Below the pieces are notes generated by a model. That model had not been told where the DNA came from and did no database searches. It was given only the letters and a program-made list of their open reading frames with translations. DNA of 27,227 nt from a virus, in the IMG/VR virus record IMGVR_UViG_3300006033_000094, positions 1-27,227 of that record; one strand, written 5' to 3'. The translations under genes and the position numbers were made by a program. Shown here in pieces: positions 7,496-16,697 of this stretch. Numbering within the stretch: position 1 is the first letter of the stretch; each line of letters begins with the position of its first letter.

Positions 7496-9694
7496 ATGAA
7501 AACAGTAAATCTGAACATAGACAAATTCCTCGGACTTCATACGGATGCTTTGGGTGACACCGAATTGAAGGTTGGCGAATTGTCGGATATGAAGAACTTC
7601 AAAATCACCGAAGGGTACAATATCGAAAAACGAACCGGGTATGCAGGTGTTTTAAACTCCGCAACCGGTCAGCCAATCAGAGGTCAGTGGTACGGAAGGC
7701 TAAACGGTTCGGACGTGCACCTATTTGCATCGGACGGTCACGTATATAAGAACAACGGTGACGGCACGACAACCGATCTCGGCACACTAACCGATGCACC
7801 TACAAGTTTCTTCCAGTTTGAAGATACCCAGCCAATCCGCCAAAGAAGGGCGGGAACTTCTGCACCATTTGGATACAGTGCCACTCTCGCAACCAAGCTT
7901 GCACAGACTTTCACACCACTTCGCACCATGCGGTTAACATCTATCGAGATTGCCCTTTCAGTATTCGATCACTTGCAGGTTCCCGCAGATGCCGTTCAGG
8001 TTAGCCTTTACAATACAAGTGCCGGACTGCCCACTACCTTAATCGCAACGGCTAAAAACACGGTTGCCGGCAGTGCGTTGCCGACAAACGACACGTACAA
8101 TGTTTTTTCTTCGCATATGTTTTACTTCGACGAAGTTACGCTGACGGTCAATACGCAGTATGCCCTTGTTGTAGAAAGAACCGGAACGTTTAGTGCAACA
8201 AGATACTACCTGATGCCTTCCACTTCTTCATCGCTTTATTCCGGCGGTACTGCTGTTACCTACAACAACACCACTTGGACGGCGAACGCATCTTCTGACT
8301 TCTGGTTTGGTGTTTACGGGAAAGCAGAATACTCCATCTATATTCAGAACGGAGTGGAATACAAGAAGTGGACGGGATACGGAAGCATTTCTGATGTTAC
8401 TGGGTATGTCCCAATCATCGTTACCGGTGCAAATCCAACCACCGGAGTTGGTGTCACGAACGAAACTCTCAATTCATTAACCGGTCAACGCAGGGTGTTT
8501 TACAACGGGAACAACAGCACTGTAACCTACAAACTCCCACAAGCCAACATAACCTCTGTTGACTTTGCTTATATCAACGGAATTGGTGCATCTTCAATTA
8601 CAACGAACTTATTGACCGGCACCGTCACGTTTACCGTTCCGCCAAACACTGGTATTGACAATGTTGAAATCGTTTACACCGTCGGTGCAGATGACAAATC
8701 CGAGGTTCTACGCAAGACCAATTACGAATTTTACGGCGGAAAGAACGACACCAGAATCTTCCTGTACGGAAACGATGCTACTCTGATTTATTCCGGTCTT
8801 GCAGACGGCGTGCCTTCTGCCGAATACTTCCCCGTTTTAAACTACATCAGGGTCGGTGCAGAAGAAACAAAGGTTACGGCTTTGGAAAGGCAATACGACC
8901 GATTAATCGTATTTAAAGAAACCGATACATGGTGGCTCACCTATGAGTACACTTCGCTTATCGGTGTTGAGTTTCCGGTTTATCCGTTAAACGACACTAT
9001 CGGCTGTTCGGTTGTAGGACAAAGCCGGTTAATCCAAAACAATCCGTTTGTCGTATTCGGAAAAAAGGTTTACCAATTTGTCGCATCGAATGTTCGTGAC
9101 GAACGAAACGTTGCGTATATGTCTAACCGGATTCAGCCTTTGCTCGATGCAGAAACCATGACCGGAATCATCACATTCGATTATGAAGCGGAATCGGAAT
9201 ACTGGATCATCATCGGCAAAGAGGTCTACATTTACAATTATGAGTTCGATGTGTGGTATTACTACTATGTCAACGACACCATCACTTCGATTTGTTTTAC
9301 CGATAAACTCACAATCGGAACATCCGGCGGTCAACTGATGAAATTCGGCGGTCAACTTACCGATAATGGTACGGCAATCGATGCTTATTTCAAGACTGGA
9401 TTCATGGATTATGGCACTACCATCTATCGGAAGTTCGTGAATTTCATATGGCTTCAACTGTATCTTGACGGCAACGATTCGACCGCAGATTTCTACTACC
9501 AGACCGACAAGGACTCCGAAACGCTTGTGAAGGAACTCGATTACACGACACAGACCAATCCGAAAGCCATTAGGCTCAAACCCAAAATGAAGAAATTCGT
9601 TGTCGGAAAGTTCATCATCAAGAACAACACAACGACCCGATGCAGAGTTTTGAACATATCCGCACCTGCCATCATCGGCGGTATCTCTAAATAA
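7496..9694 (+). CDS. Tail nozzle / stabilisation protein
   Basis: This 732-residue protein starts NIDKFLGLHTDALGDTELKVGELSDMKNFKITEG followed by IEKRTGYAG. That N-terminal signature (short Gly loop, DGE-like turn, MxNF, kRpGY) belongs to the beta-propeller nozzle or stabilisation proteins of short-tailed phages, the T7 gp12 / P22 gp10 type. The middle (about residues 120-290) has an inserted jelly-roll-like domain with ALVVERTG. The C-terminal half has propeller-blade strands (DRLIVFKETDTWWLTYE, IGCSVVGQSRLIQNNPFVVFGKKVYQF). It would form the tube end through which DNA leaves. It begins 2 bases after the adaptor gene. Confidence 0.7.
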   Translation: MKTVNLNIDKFLGLHTDALGDTELKVGELSDMKNFKITEGYNIEKRTGYAGVLNSATGQPIRGQWYGRLNGSDVHLFASDGHVYKNNGDGTTTDLGTLTDAPTSFFQFEDTQPIRQRRAGTSAPFGYSATLATKLAQTFTPLRTMRLTSIEIALSVFDHLQVPADAVQVSLYNTSAGLPTTLIATAKNTVAGSALPTNDTYNVFSSHMFYFDEVTLTVNTQYALVVERTGTFSATRYYLMPSTSSSLYSGGTAVTYNNTTWTANASSDFWFGVYGKAEYSIYIQNGVEYKKWTGYGSISDVTGYVPIIVTGANPTTGVGVTNETLNSLTGQRRVFYNGNNSTVTYKLPQANITSVDFAYINGIGASSITTNLLTGTVTFTVPPNTGIDNVEIVYTVGADDKSEVLRKTNYEFYGGKNDTRIFLYGNDATLIYSGLADGVPSAEYFPVLNYIRVGAEETKVTALERQYDRLIVFKETDTWWLTYEYTSLIGVEFPVYPLNDTIGCSVVGQSRLIQNNPFVVFGKKVYQFVASNVRDERNVAYMSNRIQPLLDAETMTGIITFDYEAESEYWIIIGKEVYIYNYEFDVWYYYYVNDTITSICFTDKLTIGTSGGQLMKFGGQLTDNGTAIDAYFKTGFMDYGTTIYRKFVNFIWLQLYLDGNDSTADFYYQTDKDSETLVKELDYTTQTNPKAIRLKPKMKKFVVGKFIIKNNTTTRCRVLNISAPAIIGGISK

Positions 9695-9706
9695 GGAGGG
9701 TAATAC

Positions 9707-10768
9707 ATGGCAACTACATTTCAAGGTGGAGAACTTCTAGGCAAGTCCTTCAACGAAATAAAGAACAAGGCACTCGCCCAAGAAGAACCTTCGTGGATTG
9801 GCGGAACCGGAAACCCTAACTACCGACCCGGTATGCAGACGGCAGGTGTCACAAGTCAGTGGACAGCAGCAGAAAGAGCAAGATTGAAAGCCATCGAACA
9901 GCAGAAGAAAATGACGATGGAAGCACTAAACCAAGCACAGCAGAATGTCGGCAGAGAATTTGAAGCTGGAAAGACTACATTGTCCGGTCAATACCAAGCC
10001 GGAAGAAGAAGCCTTGCAGAATATCTTGCACAGAGGGGTCAGACTTCAAGCGGAGTTGCCGCACAGGGACAGATTCAAGGTCTGTCAGCACTTGGCCAAG
10101 GTCTTGCTCAATTAGAAACAGCAAGAGAACAATCCCTTGCGAATATTGCACAGCAGAGAGCGATGGCAGAACAGACAGCATTACAGCAACAGGCAGACAT
10201 TGCCGGTCAAGCAGAAGAACAAGCATTCAATCGTGACCTTGCAGCAATCCAATCCGGTGCATATCAGCAAGATATTCAAGCCGAAATCAATCGCAGAATG
10301 GCACTCAATCCGAACGACCCGACCATTCCGTTCTTACAAGCACAGAGGAATCAGAAACTTGCCGGAATTTCACAAGCAGAAGCAGAAGCAAGACAGCAAG
10401 AGTTTGAGAACCAGTTGGCACTTGCTAGGCTCCAGAGAACCGGAGCTGGTGGAGGTGGTGGAACTAGTGGCATGACCGATGAAGAATACCGCAAGTTCGC
10501 AATTCAACAGGCAACAAGCGGTGGGATATTCTCACAATCTACATTTGACCAAATCATGTCATTACGATATGGTACACCTGAAACATCTACTTCGGCAACT
10601 CCGGCGGTCTTGTCTGATAGAACCGCAACTAGCAATCCACAAGCTGATATAACAAACCTTGTATTACAGTACGAAGGCGGAAGAATAACCAAAAACATTC
10701 TCGATATGAGATTGAGGAATTATGGATATAAATTTGACAGCAGAACAAATTCCGTAGTTCCGCTTTAA
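9707..10768 (+). CDS. Gln/Ala-rich internal virion (ejection) protein
   Basis: This 353-residue protein is dominated from about residue 45 to 245 by Gln-, Ala- and Glu-rich helix, including a GQTSSGVAAQGQIQG segment. A Gly-rich linker follows, then a short C-terminal domain ending GGRITKNILDMRLRNYGYKFD. Soluble, Ala/Gln-rich helical proteins between the nozzle gene and a very large protein are typical of the injected core proteins of podoviruses. There is no signal peptide or membrane segment. The C-terminal part resembles a small helical module of phage internal proteins. The start has AAGGAGGG 6 bases upstream. Confidence 0.6.
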   Translation: MATTFQGGELLGKSFNEIKNKALAQEEPSWIGGTGNPNYRPGMQTAGVTSQWTAAERARLKAIEQQKKMTMEALNQAQQNVGREFEAGKTTLSGQYQAGRRSLAEYLAQRGQTSSGVAAQGQIQGLSALGQGLAQLETAREQSLANIAQQRAMAEQTALQQQADIAGQAEEQAFNRDLAAIQSGAYQQDIQAEINRRMALNPNDPTIPFLQAQRNQKLAGISQAEAEARQQEFENQLALARLQRTGAGGGGGTSGMTDEEYRKFAIQQATSGGIFSQSTFDQIMSLRYGTPETSTSATPAVLSDRTATSNPQADITNLVLQYEGGRITKNILDMRLRNYGYKFDSRTNSVVPL

Positions 10769-10779
10769 GGAGGTAGCGA

Positions 10780-13700
10780 ATGGCTATAACAATTCAATTC
10801 AAAGAGGGTAATGTGGTGCAGACCGGAACTGCTCCCACTCCTACAGCCATACCAGTTACTCCAAAGCCAGCACAAAAAGTGGTTGGTCCTATTTCTACTC
10901 CTAGAGCAGTTGCACCCATTGTTGCACCAAAGGTCCAGCCAAAAGAGAACATTCTTCAAAAGGCTTTTTCGAAAGAAGATTATGCCACCAAATTCAAGAA
11001 GGGTGATATTGCTGGTGGTATTGCAAACCTTGCCGGTGCTACATTAACCGCCGGTCAATCTGCATATCTAAACTTGGCAAACCAACTAGCCTCTGTAATT
11101 CAAGGGAAAGGATTGCAACCGATCCAATATCAAATGTCCTACGAGGATTACGAAAAGGCTGTTGCAGAACGTGGCGGAGTCAAGCCAACAAGCGAAGTTA
11201 TCAGAGAACAAAGTCCGCTACTTGCTAATATCTACAAGGTAGCATTAGAGGTTGGAACTGATCCACTCGAACTTACTCCGCTTGGATTCTTAAACGACAT
11301 TAAGGCGGCAAAGGGTGCTACACCATTAACTAAACTGCCTACACCTACACAAGCCCCTAGAATGACCGCACAACCTACTTCTGTTCCTAGTGGCATCAAC
11401 ATACCACAAGCCACACAAACACCGCCTACGGCTACCGTACAACCTTCTATGGCTACTCCACAACCTTCCGCATCTACAAGCCAAGATGTATCGTCTTTCA
11501 TGTCAAAGATTTCCTATAAAAAAGAACCTCGTGAGAAACCAATTTCTCAAAGATTAGAAAATCTTCGTATGGATTTAACCGACAATCTTGCACCGCTTGA
11601 AAGATTGGAAAAACAGGCAACCGGTAGAATCAATTCGGCAGAACAATCTTTATATAAAACAGCTAGGCTTACAAGGGGAGTTCCCGAACAAGCATCTGGT
11701 CGTATCGAGTTTCAGTTAAAGCCAATAATAAAGGCTGTCGAGTCAGCCGGATTGGACTACAAAGACCTCGGGGCTTATGCTTTAGCCAGACACGCACAAG
11801 ATGTTAACGCACTAGGGTACAAGAGTGGTTTTACAGACAATGAAATCAATGCAATATTGCAGAAATATCAAGGCAATCAGGCTTTAGAAGATGCTCGGTT
11901 GGCACTTCTGAAATACAATGACGATTTGATTCAGACTCTTGCCGACAGCGGAAGAATCTCACAAGACTTCCTTGCCAACATGAGGGCAAAGTTTCCGAAC
12001 TATATGCCACTCCAAAGGGAAATTGATGAACTTGAAATGGAAAGGAGTTTCACTCCCGGCTCACCAATTAAATCCCTTAAAGGAACAGACCTTCGCAAAA
12101 CGATTGATCCACTTGAAAGCATTGTCGGTAATACATACAAACTTCTCGCATCTGCCGCACAGAACGATGTTGGCATTCAACTAAAGAATATCGTTGACAA
12201 CAACCCTAATCAGACATTTGTCAGAAGGTTAGGCAAGGACGATAAGGCTAGAAATGCTGTAACGGTATTCGAGAATGGCGAACGTGTACGATACGAAGTA
12301 GACGAGAATGTTTATAAGGCATTTGAAGGATTGAATGAATCTAACAGCAACGTGCTTATTAAGATGCTTTCTTATCCTACTTCATTACTTCGTGCCGGTG
12401 CTACATTGACACCGGAATTTGCCGCAAGAAACCCAATGCGTGACGTAGTTCAAGCCTATGTAACTTCCGGATTCAATCCGGTTACAGACTTTGCACGAGG
12501 TCTTGCATCTTATCTTGGCAAAGACGATATGTATAAATCGTTCCTTGAAAACAAAGGTGCTTTTGGAAACTTGACATCTTACGACCGAACCACAAACAGA
12601 AAGATTCTGAAAGACATTATCAAGACTCCGGTATCCAAAAAGTTCATCAATGTAATCGACCCAAGAACAACCGTTGAATTGATGCGTAAAATCTCTGATG
12701 CAACCGAAACTGCTACCAAACTCGGTATGTACAAGAAGGGAATCAGAGAAGGTTTAAGCGAAGCAGAATCCGCATACCAGGCAAGGGATTTAATGGACTT
12801 CGCAAGAAAAGGCTCTACTATCGAACAAGCCAACAAGGTAATTGCTTTTGCGAATGCCAACATTCAGGGTAAGTCCAAGTTATATCGTGCAATTAAGGAA
12901 GATCCAATCGGTGTCACATCTAGAATGGCGAAAGGGTTGGTCATACCGGCTATTACCGTGAAGGCTTTGCAGTATGCTCTTGCTAACGAAGAACAGACAA
13001 AGACCATTGAAGATGCACCGGATTGGTTGAAAGATACATTCTATCTGATCCCTGTTCCCGGCACGAATATGGTTGCCAGAATCCCGAAACCATTCGACCT
13101 TGCTATAGTAGCAAACGGAACAGAACGGTTCATGGATTACTTCTTGCAAAATGACCCGACAGCTTTTGATGGGTTCGTTGAAAACACATTGAAGAATCAG
13201 AGCGTACCAATTATCCCGACAGCTGCACTTCCTTTAGCAGAGGCATGGGCGAACAAGTCTTTCTTTAGGCAAGCACCAATCGTTCCCATGAGAGAACAGA
13301 ACCTTCCGAAGTCCATGCAGTTCGATGTTGGAACAAGCGAATTATCCAAGACAATCGCTGGTGGCATTGAAGCAATCGCACCCGAAGCAGCATTGGCATC
13401 GCCAAGAATCACAGAAAACACCATCAAAGGTTACACCGCTGGTCTTGGTCAATATGCTATGGACATTTACGATTACATTTCTGGCAAGGTTGCACCAAGA
13501 GAAGTGGAAAGACCGACAAAAACTACTACGCAGAAGCCACTTGCAAGAGCATTTTTAGTCAACGAAGCTGCAACCGGTAAGCCAATGGAGTTCGTATATG
13601 ACGAACTTTCCAAACTTGAAACCAAGCGGAAAGGATTGCAACAGCAAGACCAAGATTTAACCGGCATCGAAAAAGACCGTTACGAAATCTTATCGAAGTA

Positions 13701-14079
13701 CAAAGATGCAATCTATGAAGTTTCCAAGCAGATGCGTGATGTTCAGAACTCTAAAGACTTTAACTCAGAAGAAAAACGTGACATTCTGCTTGACCTTTCA
13801 AAGACTCGAAACTCTTTCGCAAAAGAAGCATACGATATGTATAAGAGAGGAAAACCCGCCGGAGAGTTCTTTACAAAGTACAATCTGACCGATAGCCAGA
13901 ACGAACGTTTGGCTTTAGGTTTAGAGCAAGGTTTAACCGAACAACAGATCATCGATGCTTTCACCGCTATGCAAGGGCTGACAAAGAATGTTGAGAAGTA
14001 TGATGCAATCAATTCACTTCCATATGACCTTGCAACAAAGGATAAGTTATTCATGACATTAGTGAAGGAGCAGAAATGA
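10780..14079 (+). CDS. Large LPD38-type internal virion protein, probably ejected
   Basis: This is the largest protein of the window at 1099 residues. Residues about 1-60 and 180-245 are Pro/Thr/Gln-rich and disordered. The region from about 530 to 780 matches the LPD38 domain of polyvalent proteins and phage internal proteins: LLRAGATLTPEFAARNPMRD, then VTDFARGLASYLG, KISDATETATKLGMYKKG, ANKVIAFANANIQGKSKLYR, and FYLIPVPGTNMVARIPKPFD. The C-terminal 200 residues are charged helix. Such proteins travel in the capsid and enter the cell with the DNA. The stop overlaps the ATG of the protease gene (ATGA at 14076-14079). Confidence 0.75.
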   Translation: MAITIQFKEGNVVQTGTAPTPTAIPVTPKPAQKVVGPISTPRAVAPIVAPKVQPKENILQKAFSKEDYATKFKKGDIAGGIANLAGATLTAGQSAYLNLANQLASVIQGKGLQPIQYQMSYEDYEKAVAERGGVKPTSEVIREQSPLLANIYKVALEVGTDPLELTPLGFLNDIKAAKGATPLTKLPTPTQAPRMTAQPTSVPSGINIPQATQTPPTATVQPSMATPQPSASTSQDVSSFMSKISYKKEPREKPISQRLENLRMDLTDNLAPLERLEKQATGRINSAEQSLYKTARLTRGVPEQASGRIEFQLKPIIKAVESAGLDYKDLGAYALARHAQDVNALGYKSGFTDNEINAILQKYQGNQALEDARLALLKYNDDLIQTLADSGRISQDFLANMRAKFPNYMPLQREIDELEMERSFTPGSPIKSLKGTDLRKTIDPLESIVGNTYKLLASAAQNDVGIQLKNIVDNNPNQTFVRRLGKDDKARNAVTVFENGERVRYEVDENVYKAFEGLNESNSNVLIKMLSYPTSLLRAGATLTPEFAARNPMRDVVQAYVTSGFNPVTDFARGLASYLGKDDMYKSFLENKGAFGNLTSYDRTTNRKILKDIIKTPVSKKFINVIDPRTTVELMRKISDATETATKLGMYKKGIREGLSEAESAYQARDLMDFARKGSTIEQANKVIAFANANIQGKSKLYRAIKEDPIGVTSRMAKGLVIPAITVKALQYALANEEQTKTIEDAPDWLKDTFYLIPVPGTNMVARIPKPFDLAIVANGTERFMDYFLQNDPTAFDGFVENTLKNQSVPIIPTAALPLAEAWANKSFFRQAPIVPMREQNLPKSMQFDVGTSELSKTIAGGIEAIAPEAALASPRITENTIKGYTAGLGQYAMDIYDYISGKVAPREVERPTKTTTQKPLARAFLVNEAATGKPMEFVYDELSKLETKRKGLQQQDQDLTGIEKDRYEILSKYKDAIYEVSKQMRDVQNSKDFNSEEKRDILLDLSKTRNSFAKEAYDMYKRGKPAGEFFTKYNLTDSQNERLALGLEQGLTEQQIIDAFTAMQGLTKNVEKYDAINSLPYDLATKDKLFMTLVKEQK

Positions 14080-15164
14080 AAACCGAATTGATTCCAATCT
14101 TCAACAGACTCGGCATAACCGAATGGCACAACAAAGGATTCAAAGGACAAGGAATCAAGGTTTGGAATTGCGAATCGGCTGGCGGTCATGGTGCTTGTTC
14201 CAAGCAAATGATCCTCGATGTTGCACCGGAAGCCGAAGTTATATCGGCAGACTTTGGTTTCAGTATGGGGAGCGGTGGTTTCACTTCTCCCCCTACTGTC
14301 CATTATGACAGAGATTATGACCTGAAAGAATTTATTCAGAAGTTTCAGCCCGACATTATAACCGCATCGATTAAGGGTACGAATTATCCGGCATGGTCGG
14401 AGTACATGAAAGATGCTTTGAAAGACCGATGGATGCCGATATTCAATTCAGCATCTAATGAAGGAATCGGGGATGGCGATACCATTTCCACAAGATTTCC
14501 TACAGAATTATCCATTGTTATTGGTGCATTGAATTTCCCCAATGGTGTATTCAAACGGGCAACCTATTCATCGGTCGGTCCGGAACTTGATTTCTCCCAA
14601 TCGGTCGGATGGTGGGATGGCACATCTGCATCCACTCCGTTCATGGCTGGGATGATGGCACTCATGATGAGCCGATACGGAACAATGTCGCATTATGAAA
14701 CTTACAAACTTTTGAAGATGCTTTCAAAAGATTTGGGCGAACCCGGAACGGATAAATATTATGGACATGGGCAACCATATATGCCAAGTGGCAAGTACAT
14801 CACCATGACAACCAAGTCCAATGAGTATTTCGTAGATGGCAGACCGCATTTTATGGACACCACACCGGTTAATCTGCAAGGGAACGTTTTTGTACCTGTC
14901 AGGGTGATTTCAGAGGCTCTAAATTCGCCTGTGACGTGGTTTCCAAAGACAAAGGATATAACTATCGGAAGCGATATAAAATTGACTGTAGGCTCAATTA
15001 GGGCTGTTATACGCAATGTTGAGTATATCCTTCCTTTTGCACCCTTCATAGACAAAAATAACCGCACCCTTGTACCAATCCGGTTCATCGCAGAGGCTCT
15101 TAACTGCAAAGTTGATTGGGTACAATCCGAAAGCAAGGTGATGATTCTGGAGGAAACAACATGA
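14076..15164 (+). CDS. Compact subtilisin-like (S8) protease with a copper-amine-oxidase-N-like tail
   Basis: This is a 362-residue two-domain protein. Residues 1-225 show S8 landmarks: GQGIKVWNCES for the first strand, GGHGACSKQMI for the His helix (His38), FNSASNEG for the oxyanion Asn (Asn128), and GTSASTPFMAG for the nucleophile (Ser184). Aligning IKVWNCE with the usual VKVAVID puts Glu33 where the catalytic Asp belongs, and only five residues separate it from His38 instead of about thirty. Residues 240-362 carry two VPVRVISEALN / VPIRFIAEALN motifs, as in copper amine oxidase N-terminal-like (stalk) domains of secreted proteins of Bacillota. No signal peptide is seen. It is coupled by ATGA to the genes on both sides, so virion maturation, entry or lysis are all possible roles. 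Confidence 0.8.
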   Translation: MKTELIPIFNRLGITEWHNKGFKGQGIKVWNCESAGGHGACSKQMILDVAPEAEVISADFGFSMGSGGFTSPPTVHYDRDYDLKEFIQKFQPDIITASIKGTNYPAWSEYMKDALKDRWMPIFNSASNEGIGDGDTISTRFPTELSIVIGALNFPNGVFKRATYSSVGPELDFSQSVGWWDGTSASTPFMAGMMALMMSRYGTMSHYETYKLLKMLSKDLGEPGTDKYYGHGQPYMPSGKYITMTTKSNEYFVDGRPHFMDTTPVNLQGNVFVPVRVISEALNSPVTWFPKTKDITIGSDIKLTVGSIRAVIRNVEYILPFAPFIDKNNRTLVPIRFIAEALNCKVDWVQSESKVMILEETT

Positions 15165-15703
15165 TATACAAAGGCAAATACAAAGTAACACAACCATATA
15201 GAGGCAAGGATCATCAAGGAATAGACCTTGTTGGCGTTGACTCAAAAGAGATAGTAAGCCCAATTTCCGGAACGGTTGTTGCTAGTAGATTTGACAACTA
15301 CCCTGACGGTGGAATGGGGCTATATGTAAAGATAATCGACCAGAAAAATCGCAGGCACTTATTCGCACATTTAAAAAAATCATTTGTTAGTGTTGGCGAG
15401 AAAGTCGATATCGGAACTGCCATCGGGATAGAAGGTAACACCGGTTACAGCTTTGGTTCCCATTGCCATTATGAAATAAGGCAAACAGATAAATCAGGAT
15501 CATTCTTAAATGTTTCTGAAATAATGAGTATACCAAATGCTTTGGGTATTTACGGAGGTATTTATATGACAAAGGAAGAGGCTAAAAAAATAGTCAAGGC
15601 GAAAGCTGGACTTTCAGACAGTACTATACAATATATTGCAGACGATTATCGATATGGCGATGATTTGATTATCAAGTTGGCGAAAGCGATGGAGGGAAAG
15701 TAA
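15161..15703 (+). CDS. M23 endolysin (peptidoglycan endopeptidase)
   Basis: This 180-residue zinc peptidase probably cuts peptide cross-links of peptidoglycan. The ligands of M23 are present: His18 and Asp22 in HQGID, then His101 and His103 in SHCHYEIR, with His70 in the FAHLKK loop as the expected catalytic helper. A GYSFGSHCH block precedes the HxH motif, as usual. Residues 137-180 (EEAKKIVKAKAGLSD, DYRYGDDLIIKLAKAM) resemble a small helical C-terminal module found in clostridial phage lysins, probably wall-binding. The start at 15161 has GGAGG upstream and overlaps the protease stop; an upstream in-frame ATG at 15116 lacks a site. The holin-like gene follows. Confidence 0.85.
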   Translation: MIYKGKYKVTQPYRGKDHQGIDLVGVDSKEIVSPISGTVVASRFDNYPDGGMGLYVKIIDQKNRRHLFAHLKKSFVSVGEKVDIGTAIGIEGNTGYSFGSHCHYEIRQTDKSGSFLNVSEIMSIPNALGIYGGIYMTKEEAKKIVKAKAGLSDSTIQYIADDYRYGDDLIIKLAKAMEGK

Positions 15704-15870
15704 TGAAGGAATTTTTAAAATTAGTCAATGTAAAGTCTATTGTAACCCTTACCCTGACCGTTATTTTTTCGTACTTGTCCGTAGTTAAAGTGCTTACACC
15801 CGATGATTTCATGTTGGTGTTCGCCATGATTATGACATTCTACTTTAGTAAGAAGGACGAGCCAAAATAA
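15703..15870 (+). CDS. Small holin-like membrane protein
   Basis: This 55-residue protein starts at the last base of the lysin stop codon, with GGAGGG upstream. It has two hydrophobic segments, SIVTLTLTVIFSYLSVV (about residues 12-28) and FMLVFAMIMTFYF (about 37-49), and a charged tail SKKDEPK. The pattern KEFLKLVNVKSIVTL-TVIF then FYF matches a small holin family common beside endolysins in phages of Bacillota. It would open the membrane at the end of infection. The gene is easily missed because of its length. Confidence 0.75.
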   Translation: MKEFLKLVNVKSIVTLTLTVIFSYLSVVKVLTPDDFMLVFAMIMTFYFSKKDEPK

Positions 15871-15891
15871 ATGCCTATGAGGAGGCTTTAT

Positions 15892-16197
15892 ATGACAGAA
15901 TTCATCGTCAAATACTGGCTACAGTTTGCCTTTGGGGTCGTAGTTGCCGGTATGGGAACACTTTATCGGAAGTATCAATGCATGAGAGCCAAGCATATCT
16001 CGTCCGAATTGGCTCTGCGTGCATTACTTCGGGACAAAATCATCGCCATGTATAACAAGTACACAGAGAAGGGGCATATTCCGATTTACGAACTCGAGAA
16101 CCTTGATGATCTGTTCCGTCAGTACAAAAATCTAGGCGGTAATGGGGTAATAACAGAACTGGTAGAACGTTTAGAAGATTTACCAATAACAAAATAG
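15892..16197 (+). CDS. Small lysis-cassette membrane protein
   Basis: This 101-residue protein has one N-terminal membrane segment (YWLQFAFGVVVAGMGTLY), a basic stretch (RKYQCMRAKH) and a cytoplasmic helical domain with ALLRDKIIAMYNKYTEKGHIPIYELENL and YKNLGGNGVITELVERL. Proteins with this pattern are common at the end of phage lysis cassettes and may act as a second holin or a holin regulator; this is not proven. ATG 15892 is chosen for its GAGGAGG site. An in-frame ATG at 15871 abuts the preceding stop and has no site. It ends the plus-strand late region. Confidence 0.7.
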   Translation: MTEFIVKYWLQFAFGVVVAGMGTLYRKYQCMRAKHISSELALRALLRDKIIAMYNKYTEKGHIPIYELENLDDLFRQYKNLGGNGVITELVERLEDLPITK

Positions 16198-16217
16198 AGG
16201 GGCTGATGCCCCTCTAT
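16194..16217. terminator. Bidirectional terminator between convergent arms
   Basis: ATAGAGGGGC (16194-16203) pairs over ten bases with GCCCCTCTAT (16208-16217) around a TGAT loop. It includes the stop codon of the last plus-strand gene and ends 4 bases before the last minus-strand gene. On the minus strand the hairpin is followed by TTTTGTTATT, a fair U-tract. On the plus strand CTGTTTATAG follows, which is weaker. Its place between convergent late and early transcripts supports termination in both directions. Confidence 0.8.
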
Positions 16218-16221
16218 CTGT

Positions 16222-16467
16222 TTATAGTTCTATGATTTCTTGTATCGCGTCCAACTTCTGTTGTGCAATTTTAATTCGTTCATTCTCCTTCTTTAACAGG
16301 ATTACCTTTTTCCCCAAGTCCATAATCAAGTCCATTGACTCTTTGTCCTTTTCTCTCAATCGCAGAATCTCGTCTGTCAATTCCTTGTTTCGTTTTACCA
16401 ATTCCACATTGGCGGTGTCAACGATTTTAATTTCAGATAACCGTTCTATAAATTCTTCTCGCAACAT
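16222..16467 (-). CDS. Small coiled-coil protein
   Basis: This 81-residue protein is the last gene of the minus-strand unit. It is almost entirely charged helix with heptad-like leucines and isoleucines (ELVKRNKELTDEILRLREKD, then DLGKKVILLKKENERIKIAQ), so a coiled coil is likely. No family is recognised. AAGGAGAG lies upstream, and the start overlaps the end of the Cys-rich gene by 22 bases. Confidence 0.6.
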   Translation of the reverse strand: MLREEFIERLSEIKIVDTANVELVKRNKELTDEILRLREKDKESMDLIMDLGKKVILLKKENERIKIAQQKLDAIQEIIEL

Positions 16468-16697
16468 TCTTCTCTCCTTTTATCCTCTAGTGAATTGATG
16501 GCTAATCTAGCTTCTGCCGCTACTTTGTATGCGGTGCTATTACACTGCCCCTTTGCGTTAAAAGCATAGTCTATAATGTCCTTTTCTGCCTTTATCGCCT
16601 GGTCGTATGTCATAAAGCACCACTTCTCTTTCGGCTTGTTTATCATCGTCCGGCAGAATCCTTTGTCATAGTTGGCACATTCTTTACAAGTTCCCAT
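16446..16697 (-). CDS. Small Cys-rich, probably metal-binding protein
   Basis: This 83-residue protein starts with CKEC (Cys4, Cys7), Cys15 and Cys27, a four-Cys set that could hold zinc. A helical part follows (YDQAIKAEKDIIDYAFNA, YKVAAEARLAINSL), and CC occurs near the end. The N-terminal pattern, with YDKGFC and KEKWCF, is seen in unnamed small phage proteins. GGAGG stands 6 bases before the ATG. Function is unknown. It overlaps the RusA gene by 14 bases. Confidence 0.6.
   Translation of the reverse strand: MGTCKECANYDKGFCRTMINKPKEKWCFMTYDQAIKAEKDIIDYAFNAKGQCNSTAYKVAAEARLAINSLEDKRREECCEKNL

Noticed and set aside
9029-9724. 231-codon open frame on the minus strand
   Set aside because: It is antisense to the nozzle-like gene, has no ribosome binding site and its protein has no recognisable domain. 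Open antisense frames arise from codon bias of the real gene.
13743-14303. 186-codon open frame on the minus strand
   Set aside because: It is antisense across the end of the large virion gene and the protease gene, whose reading frames are supported by motifs and ATGA coupling.
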